Below, piece by piece: positions 43,481-51,649 of a stretch of 64,000 nucleotides of DNA (its first letter is position 1; each line of letters opens with the position of its first letter). The notes below the pieces were generated by a model. The model did no database searches and was not told the DNA's origin. It saw nothing but the letters and a program-made list of their open reading frames with translations. The DNA comes from Opitutaceae bacterium. Its GTDB lineage: Bacteria > Verrucomicrobiota > Verrucomicrobiia > Opitutales > Opitutaceae. The translations under genes were made by a program, and so were the position numbers. The stretch spans positions 62,001-126,000 of the forward strand of contig JAEUHC010000001.1 of NCBI GenBank assembly GCA_016794785.1, given 5' to 3'.

Positions 43481-46400
43481 ATGAATCATATGACCTACCC
43501 AACCCGCCCGCCCGCTCGACTCACGCTCACCCTCGCCATTTTGCTCGGCGCGTGCCTGCTGCCCGCGCCCACGCCGGCCGCAACCGCACCTGCCGCCAAA
43601 GCCAGCGCGACCGCGACAGCGACCGAGGAACCCGTCCAGCTCAGCCCGTTCACAGTCGTGTCCGATCAGGATACCGGTTACCGCGCACAGAACACCCTCG
43701 CCGGCTCGCGCCTCAACTCCTCGCTCAAGGACACCCCCGGTGTGCTCGACGTGCTCACCAAGGACTTCCTCGATGACATCGGCGCCACCACGCTCCAGGA
43801 GGCCCTGGCCTTCTCCACCAACTTTGCCGAGGACCTCGGCGACTTCGACAGCCAGGGTGTCATCAACACCATCTTTCCCGGCTCCCAGATCAATGTCACC
43901 TTCCGCTCCCGCGGCCTGAGCGGCACCGTCGCGCGCAACTACCTCGAGACCGATTCCCGCCCCGCCTTCTACACCGTCGAGCGCATCGACAACTCCAGCG
44001 GCCCCAACGCCATTCTCTTCGGCTTGGGCAGTGCCGGCGGCGTCGCCAACATCACCACCAAGCGCGCCAAGCTGAACCGCCCCGCCTACGGCTTTGACCT
44101 ACTCTTCGACAGCAACAACAGCCGCCGCGTCACCCTCGACGTCAACCAGGTCCTCATCCCCCAGAAGCTCGGCCTCCGCGTCAACGCCATCGCCAATCGC
44201 GGCAAGAAATACCGCGCCAACTTCACGGACGACACCAACGGCTTCCAGCTCGCCAGCACTTGGCGCGCGACCGCCAGCACGGAAGTCCGCGTCGAATACG
44301 AGCGCGAGCGCACCACCGGCAGCGTCGCCTATCCCGGCCCCCATCTCGTCCCGAGCTACGTCACTAACTGGCTCGATCGCGGCTCGCCGACCTTCACGCT
44401 TCCCACGAATTGGGAAACGCTCACCACCGCGCAGCGCAACGCCCTCGTCAACCCCGCCGGCTCGCCGGTGGCCTTCAATTTCCAGGGCGCCGGCGTGAGC
44501 CCCGTCGTCATCCAGAACGGCGAACGCTCCTACATCATCAACGCCGCCACCTCGCTCTTCAGCAATTCCAGCCTGAGCAACAACGACGCCAACAACCGCC
44601 AGTCCATCGACCCGCGCTTCTTCAATCCCCGCGGCAACATCAACGGCCCCGGCGGCCGCAAGGGCGTCAACCGCGAGATCCTCGCGATCGCCATCGACCA
44701 GAAGGTCGCGGAGAAACTCTACGTGAACCTCTCCGCCTCGCGCGAGGAGAGCAGCGCCGATACCTACCAAGCCTTCGCGAACGGCGCCGCCAGCGGCGCG
44801 GTCGTCCTCGTCGATGGCAACGGCACCCTCACAAACCCATCCCAGATCAAGAATCTCGGCTCCACTCCGCTCGCCACCAATGCCGCCGGCCAGATCGTCA
44901 ATCCCTTCGCCGGCCAGTTCTTCACCCAGTCGCGCTGGCTGCACCGCACGCAGGAGGGCCTGCGCAAGACCCTCCAGGGCACCGCCGCGTGGCAGGTCGA
45001 TCTTGGCCGCTGGTTCGGCTCGCACCGCGTCGTCGGCACCACCGCCTACACGGAGCGTTCGTCGGGCAGCGAGAATTTCCGCGATTCCTGGCTCAACGCG
45101 CCCTTCAACAACGATCCCGTCAACACCAACAACGGCGTCTTCCGGCGCCACTACGCCGCGCCGACGGACGCCGCGAATTTCTTTGTGCCCGATCACCGTG
45201 AGTTTCCCAAACTCACCTGGACGCACCCGACCCTCGGTCCGATCTCCACCGGTTGGGTGACGGAGGGCGAGAATCTCCGCCAGGCGCGCCAGTTCTCCTA
45301 CCTCGGCGCCACGCAGAGCCGTTTCTTCCGCAACCGCCTCGTGCTCACGGCCGGCTACCGCTTCGACGAGGCCACCGACTACGTTTACGGCCAGACCCGG
45401 GTGCGGCCTCCGGGCTGGGAGGCCAGCAACGGACTCATCGCCCTCGACCGCACCAACGTCGCGAAGACCACGACCAAGGGCCCGACACGCACCCTCGGCG
45501 CGGTCGTCCACCTGACCTCATGGATGTCCGCCTATGCCAACCGCAGCACCAGCTTCGGCCCGCCGCGCGGCAATGTCGTCGGCCCGGATGCCGTCACGCC
45601 ACCCAACACCGCCGGCAAGGGCCTCGACGTGGGCCTGAAATTCGAACTGTTCAGCGAAAGACTTTATCTCGACGTCGGCTACTTCGACACCTCGAACAAC
45701 GGCGTCGCCGAGGTCCTCACCCTCAACTCCAACACCGCCGACAGCATCCGCGGCGCCTACAACGCCGTCTTCCCGATCCTCAACAATCCGGCCGGCACCG
45801 CGCCGCTCTTCCGCACCACGGATCCTTCCGCCGTTGAGGCGCTCAAGGCCGCCTATCCCCTTCTGCGGCCCGTTTACAACGCCAACGCCGACATCCTCGA
45901 TCAAGCCAGCCGCGGCTATGAGGCCCGGCTCACCGCCAATCCCGTGCGCGGGCTCCGCCTGCGGGCGACCTTCTCCAAGACCGAGCGTGAGCGCGAAAAC
46001 CTCTTCAGGTTCACCGCGCCCATGGCCGCGCAGCTGCGCACCTACATCACGGACCTCCAGGCCAGGAACCCCGGCGTGAACGTCGGCAATCTCGCCACCG
46101 CCGCCAATCCCGGCGTCACGATCGCGAGCCTGCTCGACGCCCTCGACCAGCGGCTCGACAACGCCATCGACACCCTCGGCAACAATTTCGGCGCCGGCCG
46201 CATGAATGCGAATCTGACGACCACGTATGATTTCCAAAAATTCCTGAAGGGTTTCGGCGCCACGCTCAGCACCCGCTACCGCTCGGGCGCCTACACGGGC
46301 GCCTATGAGATTCGCGAGGGCGGAGTCGCCTCCGGCAAGCTCCTGCAGACCGTCCCGCGCTTCGGCCAGAGCACACTCGATTACGATCTTAGCCTGCGCT

Positions 46401-46606
46401 ACCGCACCCGGGTGCCGTGGGTGAAGAACGCCCGCGCCACGTTCCAGCTCAACATCGTGAACCTGCTGGATCAGTCCGATCCCCTGATCCGCCGGGCCCG
46501 CACCGCCGTCGTCGCCCCGGGCGCGACGCCGCCGCCCATCGACCCTTCGTCCTACTTCATCCGCACACCGCGGGCATGGACAATCACCTCGAAATTCGAT
46601 TTCTGA
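43481..46606 (+). CDS. TonB-dependent receptor, LSPF type
   Basis: This 1041-residue protein starts at ATG 43481 (a second ATG is 3 codons on). Its signal peptide runs to about residue 34 (ILLGACLLPAPTPAA), TonB box LSPFTV (54-59), then GYRAQNTLAGSRLNSSLKDT. The plug block is SGPNAILFGLGSAGGVANIT and the terminal strand AWTITSKFDF. It begins 16 bases after the symporter stop, so outer- and inner-membrane transport are encoded together. A second receptor of the same class follows after 60 bases. Confidence 0.93.
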   Translation: MNHMTYPTRPPARLTLTLAILLGACLLPAPTPAATAPAAKASATATATEEPVQLSPFTVVSDQDTGYRAQNTLAGSRLNSSLKDTPGVLDVLTKDFLDDIGATTLQEALAFSTNFAEDLGDFDSQGVINTIFPGSQINVTFRSRGLSGTVARNYLETDSRPAFYTVERIDNSSGPNAILFGLGSAGGVANITTKRAKLNRPAYGFDLLFDSNNSRRVTLDVNQVLIPQKLGLRVNAIANRGKKYRANFTDDTNGFQLASTWRATASTEVRVEYERERTTGSVAYPGPHLVPSYVTNWLDRGSPTFTLPTNWETLTTAQRNALVNPAGSPVAFNFQGAGVSPVVIQNGERSYIINAATSLFSNSSLSNNDANNRQSIDPRFFNPRGNINGPGGRKGVNREILAIAIDQKVAEKLYVNLSASREESSADTYQAFANGAASGAVVLVDGNGTLTNPSQIKNLGSTPLATNAAGQIVNPFAGQFFTQSRWLHRTQEGLRKTLQGTAAWQVDLGRWFGSHRVVGTTAYTERSSGSENFRDSWLNAPFNNDPVNTNNGVFRRHYAAPTDAANFFVPDHREFPKLTWTHPTLGPISTGWVTEGENLRQARQFSYLGATQSRFFRNRLVLTAGYRFDEATDYVYGQTRVRPPGWEASNGLIALDRTNVAKTTTKGPTRTLGAVVHLTSWMSAYANRSTSFGPPRGNVVGPDAVTPPNTAGKGLDVGLKFELFSERLYLDVGYFDTSNNGVAEVLTLNSNTADSIRGAYNAVFPILNNPAGTAPLFRTTDPSAVEALKAAYPLLRPVYNANADILDQASRGYEARLTANPVRGLRLRATFSKTERERENLFRFTAPMAAQLRTYITDLQARNPGVNVGNLATAANPGVTIASLLDALDQRLDNAIDTLGNNFGAGRMNANLTTTYDFQKFLKGFGATLSTRYRSGAYTGAYEIREGGVASGKLLQTVPRFGQSTLDYDLSLRYRTRVPWVKNARATFQLNIVNLLDQSDPLIRRARTAVVAPGATPPPIDPSSYFIRTPRAWTITSKFDF

Positions 46607-46666
46607 CCCCTGTGCCGCGCGGCGTTGTCGCGCAGACCTATCACCCCCTCCCCAACAATCCCCGCC

Positions 46667-49600
46667 ATGAACCTACACCTCCCCCTCCGCTGGTTGTCCG
46701 CCCCGCTCCTCGCCGCGTCACTCTGCGGCCAGAGCGTGACGCCACCCGCTCCCGCAGCGGCCGGGAGCCCGGCGGGCAAAGACGAGCCTGTCATGCTCTC
46801 GCCCTTCCAGGTCGGTTCCGACACCGAGCGCGGCTACATGTCCACCGCGCTCCTCCAAGGCGGCCGCGGCAAAATCGACCTCGCCGATGTCGCGGGGCAG
46901 GTGCAGGTGTTCACCAAGGATTTTCTCGACGACATCGGGGCGACGACGACCGAGGAGGCGTTCATGTTTTCCGCCACGACCCAGACCTACTTCGAGAATG
47001 TCAACGGCAACGGCGACAGCCGCCCCGGCTCGCGCAACGGCGCCGACGACTCCAGCAACTCCCGCGGCCTCGGCAACGTGGACCGGACCCGCAATTATTT
47101 CCGCACCACGATCGAGCCCGACTCCTACAACACCGAGCGCTTCAGCCTGGTGAGCGGCGCCAACGCCGTGCAGTTCGGCCTCGGTGGCGCGGCCGGCACC
47201 GCCGAGAGCACCTCGGCCCGCGCCAACCTCATGCGCAACCGCCAGAAAATCTCCGCCCGCGCCGACAGCTACGGCACCGAGCGCGGGGTCTTCGATGTCA
47301 GCCAGGTCATCCTTCCCGGCAAGCTCGCCGTCCGCGCCATCACCCTCCGGGAGAAAAAGGAGTATTTCATCACGCCCGGCTACGACGACAACTACCGCGC
47401 CTTTGTCACCACCACCTGGCAGCCGTTCAAGCGCACCACGCTGCGCGTCGAGGGCGAGTATCATAACCGCCGCGACGCTCGTCCTCCCACCACGATGGCC
47501 CGCGACAACGGCTACATGCACTGGCTCGCCTCGCAGGCCGCCGGCAACCCGCAGGTCTATGTCAACCGCGCCGCCACCGCGCCGACCGCCGGGCGCCCGG
47601 CCGCGCCCACGTTCACCCTCGGGGATGGCGTCACCACGCGCGCCTACGGGTTCAACGCCAAGACCGCGCTCTTCGTTTTCCCGCAGAACACCGTGCCGTC
47701 CTTCGTGAATTTCCAGGACGTCCGCAACACCGTCACCGTGAACATCGCCGACGGCGCCGGCAGCGCGGGCACGACCCAGACGCTCATCGATCCGGGATTG
47801 CCTTGGGATACCAATCCCGCCGGCTGGTCCCGCTACAATTTTCGCCGCAGTCGCAACGTCACCGCGACGCTCGAACAGCGCATCGCGCGCTCCACCTTCG
47901 CGGAGATCGGCTACTCGTATGAGTTCTACCGCAACCAGACCATCCAGCTCTACGCCAACAACGCCTACGACATCCACGTCGACATCAACCGGTTTCTCCC
48001 TGATGGCGTGACCCCCAATCCACTCTACGGCCGCCCGTTCATCGAATCGAACAACTCGACGGGCCAGGGCAACTGGGCCGACTTCACCGTGCACCAGGCC
48101 CGCGCGGTCGGCACGCACGAGCAGGACTTCACCCGCAACGCCGGTTGGACGCGCCACCTCGGCCTGCACCGCCTCGGCTTTTTCGCCAGCTACGAGGACT
48201 CCGTCACCTACACTCTCGCGCAGCTCCGCAACCTCATCATCGGCACGCCCAGCTTCCTCTCGCCCGCCGCCCGAGCCAACCCGCTCCACGTCGAGCGCGC
48301 CATCCACATGCGGCAGTATCTCCCCGCCTTCGGCACCTCGGGCAATCCGCACGACTACGGCCTCGCCGCCCCCAGCGCCTACGGCGACCTGATGGAGACG
48401 CTCTGGCTCACCACCGCCAGTGGCGAGCGCTTCGGCGTCACGGCGTTTGAGAATCCCGTCGGCGGCGTCGGCACCGCGCCCTCGGCCAACCACCTCCAGC
48501 GCGGTTCCCTCGCGGCCAGCACCTCAAGCGTCTTCTTCAAGAACCACCTCGTGGCCAATGTCGGCGTCCGCTACGACCGTGTGCGCAATTCCAACTTCGG
48601 CTCCTTCCAGCCCATCCTCACCGACGGCCCCATCACGCCGCAGAATCCCCTCGGCACCGGCTTCCGCGCCTACGCCGATTTCCGGGAAAAGGAGCCCGCC
48701 TCCGTCTGGACGCCCTACCGCTCCGCCACCCGCGCCAACTACGGCTTCATCGTCCGCCCCCCTTGGCTCAAACGCTGGGTCTCGCTCGGCTACGACTACT
48801 CGCGCAACTCCTCGCTCAACGAGGTCGCCGTCGTCCGCAACATCGCCGGCGATGTCGTCGAGCCGCCCTACGGCGAGTCCCGCGAATACTCCGTGCGCCT
48901 GCGCCTCCTCGACGACCGCCTCGTGTTCAAGGTGAACTATTTCGAAACCCTCAACCGCAACATCACGCTCGCCGATTCCGGCCTCCGCCAGAACCTGATC
49001 AACTTCGAGCAGCGCCTCGCCGAGATCGACTCGCGCTACCCGATCAACCCGCTCCTCGAAATCACCCGGGCGCCCGTGGTCGGCAACTTCCGTCTCCCCG
49101 GCGACCGCAGCAGCAAAGGCATCGAGCTCGATCTCACGTGGAACCCCACCCGCAACTGGCGCTTCTTCGCCAACGCCGGCCGCACCGACACCGACATCGA
49201 CGACCTCTCCACCCAGCCGTGGTGGGATTACTTGGACGGCAAGCTCGCCGTCTGGCGCGCGTTCGGCGGGAACTGGTCCACGACGCCTTACGACAACACC
49301 CGCACGGTCGAGGAGGCCTGGAACGCCTTCATCCTGAATCCCGTCGAGGACGTGCGCGCCAGCCTCGGCAACGCCGCCAACAACTCCCAGACGTGGCGCT
49401 CCAACCTCGTCGCCACCCACAGCTTCACCGAAGGACGCCTCAAGGGCGCCACCGCCTCCGTGAACTTCCGCTACCGCGGCCCGAGCATCGTCGGCTTCCC
49501 CAACAAAATTGACGAACGCGGCCGCACCCGCGTGGACCGCGACAAGCCCTACTACTCCGAGCGCTACCTGATCACCGGCGTGATGGCCAGCTACCGCTTC

Positions 49601-49762
49601 CGCGCCTTCGCCAACACGGCGTGCCGCGTGCAGCTCAACGTGAACAATGTCTTCAACACCAACCGGGTCTTCATCACCCGCGTCTTCCCGAATGGCGCCC
49701 CGCGCAACTACGGCCGCCAGGCGGGTCGGGAGTTCGTCCTCTCCGTCGATCTCGAGCGTTGA
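46667..49762 (+). CDS. TonB-dependent receptor, LSPF type
   Basis: This 1031-residue protein begins at ATG 46667 (MNLHLPLRWLSAPLLAASLC); an in-frame TTG upstream adds a 14-residue polar leader and is rejected. TonB box LSPFQV (44-49), then GYMSTALLQGGRGKIDLADV. The plug block reads VSGANAVQFGLGGAAGTAES and the end is REFVLSVDLER, unusual in closing on Arg rather than an aromatic residue. It sits between another receptor and an alginate-lyase-family gene, 48 bases before the latter. Confidence 0.92.
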   Translation: MNLHLPLRWLSAPLLAASLCGQSVTPPAPAAAGSPAGKDEPVMLSPFQVGSDTERGYMSTALLQGGRGKIDLADVAGQVQVFTKDFLDDIGATTTEEAFMFSATTQTYFENVNGNGDSRPGSRNGADDSSNSRGLGNVDRTRNYFRTTIEPDSYNTERFSLVSGANAVQFGLGGAAGTAESTSARANLMRNRQKISARADSYGTERGVFDVSQVILPGKLAVRAITLREKKEYFITPGYDDNYRAFVTTTWQPFKRTTLRVEGEYHNRRDARPPTTMARDNGYMHWLASQAAGNPQVYVNRAATAPTAGRPAAPTFTLGDGVTTRAYGFNAKTALFVFPQNTVPSFVNFQDVRNTVTVNIADGAGSAGTTQTLIDPGLPWDTNPAGWSRYNFRRSRNVTATLEQRIARSTFAEIGYSYEFYRNQTIQLYANNAYDIHVDINRFLPDGVTPNPLYGRPFIESNNSTGQGNWADFTVHQARAVGTHEQDFTRNAGWTRHLGLHRLGFFASYEDSVTYTLAQLRNLIIGTPSFLSPAARANPLHVERAIHMRQYLPAFGTSGNPHDYGLAAPSAYGDLMETLWLTTASGERFGVTAFENPVGGVGTAPSANHLQRGSLAASTSSVFFKNHLVANVGVRYDRVRNSNFGSFQPILTDGPITPQNPLGTGFRAYADFREKEPASVWTPYRSATRANYGFIVRPPWLKRWVSLGYDYSRNSSLNEVAVVRNIAGDVVEPPYGESREYSVRLRLLDDRLVFKVNYFETLNRNITLADSGLRQNLINFEQRLAEIDSRYPINPLLEITRAPVVGNFRLPGDRSSKGIELDLTWNPTRNWRFFANAGRTDTDIDDLSTQPWWDYLDGKLAVWRAFGGNWSTTPYDNTRTVEEAWNAFILNPVEDVRASLGNAANNSQTWRSNLVATHSFTEGRLKGATASVNFRYRGPSIVGFPNKIDERGRTRVDRDKPYYSERYLITGVMASYRFRAFANTACRVQLNVNNVFNTNRVFITRVFPNGAPRNYGRQAGREFVLSVDLER

Positions 49763-49809
49763 GGACGTTGCGCGTGCCGGAAACGCCGCGACCTTGATTC
49801 CGCAAGAAC

Positions 49810-51021
49810 GTGAAATCGCCGCTGCTCGCCCTCGCCGTCCTCGCCGCCGCAGTTGCGGCGACGGACGCGCGCGCCGAGCCGCGCTATTTCGCCGCCCGCC
49901 CCGGCACGCTGGTCGAGACCAAGGCCCGCCTCGCCGCCGGCGACGCCACGCTCCAGCCCGCGCTCGACAAGCTCGTCGCCGACGCTGACCGGGCCCTCGC
50001 GTTCGCGCCCGTCTCCGTCACACAGAAGACCAAGCTCGCGCCCAGTGGCGACCGTCACGACTACCTGAGCACGGCACCTTACTTCTGGCCCGATCCATCC
50101 AAGCCCGACGGCCTGCCCTATATCCGGCGCGACGGAAAGATAAACCCCGATAGCCGCACGTCGACTTCGGACCAACTGCGGCTGGAGGGGCTTGGCCGCA
50201 CCGTCGAGACGCTCGCCCTGGCGTATTGGTTCACCGGCCGCGAAGCCTACGCCGCCCACGCCGCGCGCTGCCTGCGCGCATGGTTCCTCGATCCGGCCAC
50301 GAAGATGAACCCGCACTTCAACTACTCGCAGGGTGTCCCCGGTCTCAGCGAGGGCCGTCCCGCCGGCCTGATCGAGGCCGGCGGTTTGATCGACGCCGCC
50401 GATGCCTCGGGCCTGCTCGCCGGCTCGCCCGCTTGGCCGGAGTCCGACGAAACCGCGCTGCGCGAGTGGTGCGCGGCGTTTCTCGACTGGATGCGCACGG
50501 GCAAACTGGGCCGCGCCGTCAGCGCCGGGGACAATAATCAGGCCACGATGGCCGATGTGCGGGCGGTGCGTTTCGCCTTCAAGGTCGGCCGCTCCGATCT
50601 CGCGCGCGCAATCCTCACCGCCGTCGGCCCCCAGCGCATCGCAGTCCAGATCGCGCCCGATGGCAGCCAGCCGCACGAACTCACGCGCACCAAGTCCTTC
50701 AGCTACTCGCGCCTCAACCTCGGCGGCCTGGTCACGCTCGCCACGCTCGGCGAGCGGGCCGGCGTCGATCTGTGGAATTTCTCGACGCCCGACGGCCGTA
50801 ACCTGCGCAAGGCGATCGACTACCTGGCGCCCTACGCGAAATCGCCGCCAGCGCCGTGGCCCCACGAGCAAATCGCCGAGCTCGACGGCTCCTCCCTCGC
50901 GCCGATTTTCCGGCAAGCCGCCCGCGCCTACCGCGATGCGGGCTACGCGCAGATCGCCGCGCACCTACCCGGCGCAGAACGGGCCCGCTTTCAGTTGCTC
51001 CAGCCCGCCGCCGCCCGCTGA
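49810..51021 (+). CDS. Secreted alginate-lyase-family (PF05426-type) protein with altered NNH motif
   Basis: This 403-residue protein uses a GTG start at 49810, which gives a good signal peptide (about 1-22, LLALAVLAAAVAATDARA). Family blocks are HDYLSTAPYFWPDPSKPDGL (from residue 83), NPHFNYSQGVPG (about 168) and RTKSFSYSRLNLGGL with Arg293 and Tyr299. These mark an alpha/alpha-toroid polysaccharide lyase of the PL5/PL38 neighbourhood. Where relatives have Asn-Asn-His-Gly-Thr-Trp, this protein has DNNQATMAD (241-249), so the catalytic His position is Gln244. It follows two receptors and closes the set that includes a sulfatase and GPH symporter, suggesting a uronate-containing glycan. It may be inactive, binding only, or use other chemistry. 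Confidence 0.82.
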   Translation: MKSPLLALAVLAAAVAATDARAEPRYFAARPGTLVETKARLAAGDATLQPALDKLVADADRALAFAPVSVTQKTKLAPSGDRHDYLSTAPYFWPDPSKPDGLPYIRRDGKINPDSRTSTSDQLRLEGLGRTVETLALAYWFTGREAYAAHAARCLRAWFLDPATKMNPHFNYSQGVPGLSEGRPAGLIEAGGLIDAADASGLLAGSPAWPESDETALREWCAAFLDWMRTGKLGRAVSAGDNNQATMADVRAVRFAFKVGRSDLARAILTAVGPQRIAVQIAPDGSQPHELTRTKSFSYSRLNLGGLVTLATLGERAGVDLWNFSTPDGRNLRKAIDYLAPYAKSPPAPWPHEQIAELDGSSLAPIFRQAARAYRDAGYAQIAAHLPGAERARFQLLQPAAAR

Positions 51022-51518
51022 ACCCATCCGCCCAATGCCACGTTCCATTTCCGTCGGCCTGCACTTCAACTCTCTGGCATTCGTCGCGCGCGCCCGCGCG
51101 TCCCAACGTCATCTATGGGAACGAAAATCACCGTGGACCTTGTCCTGTCATACCCAGGCTATCCCATGAATCGATCCGCGCTGGCCAGCCCTGGGTTTTA
51201 TCCTATTCTCATTTTCCGCTGAATGGTTCACCGGCCGCAGTTCAGCTCGCGCTACAACCCCCGTCCCTCCGCGAACATGACCACCACCCTCCGCACGCTC
51301 AGTGCAACGCTGCCCACGTGAAAAACGTCGCGATGGGTTCCTACGACAACCTGCCGAACAGGAGCGCCAACGAGTTCGCGCTCCTGCTGCCCAGCTCGAC
51401 CCGCGCGCGCCACCTTGAGAATGGCATCAACGGCCGGTTTTAGTCCCACGCAAGTCATCCCCCCTCTCCCTCATCGCGTCAGCTGCCAACCGATAATCAT
51501 GAGGATCAGCGTGGCGTG
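51022..51518 (+). other. Gene-free stretch with possible decayed receptor C-terminus
   Basis: About 500 bases follow the lyase-family gene with no intact gene. The end of one frame (51300-51443) reads VAMGSYDNLPNRSANEFALL and finishes ENGINGRF before a stop. The last five residues INGRF match the ends of the two receptors downstream (VGINGRF and LGINGRF). This could be the tail of a deleted third receptor copy; upstream of about 51300 I see only broken frames. The homology rests on very few residues. Confidence 0.3.
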
Positions 51519-51576
51519 ATTTCACAAAAACTCGCCGCGCAGTTCCTAGGCACTACTCTCCCGAATCCACTATCTT
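51519..51576 (+). promoter_or_regulatory. Promoter module shared with 6776-6832 (copy 2)
   Basis: ATTTCACAAAAACTCGCCG (51519-51537) differs from copy 1 at one of 19 positions. An 8-base variable gap of equal length and CTAGGC (51546-51551) follow, then 19 bases to a -10-like TATCTT (51571-51576). The leader to the ATG at 51650 is about 70 bases, again like copy 1. The presence before a sugar-enzyme operon and a receptor/sulfatase operon suggests one regulator for both. Confidence 0.6.
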
Positions 51577-51649
51577 GGCCCGTCAACCCCTCACCTCGGA
51601 GCACGCGCACTTGGCGTGTCCCAAAGGCTCCACCCAAACCGTCACTACC

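Noticed and set aside
49810..51021. Naming the lyase-family protein as an active alginate lyase
   Set aside because: The His position of the active-site motif is Gln and no mannuronate- or guluronate-specific feature is visible. Only the family is claimed.
50856..51443. Continuous plus-strand frame running from inside the lyase gene to 51443
   Set aside because: Its first part is out of frame with the lyase gene and arginine-rich. Only the last few residues look meaningful, so it is reported as possible debris, not a gene.
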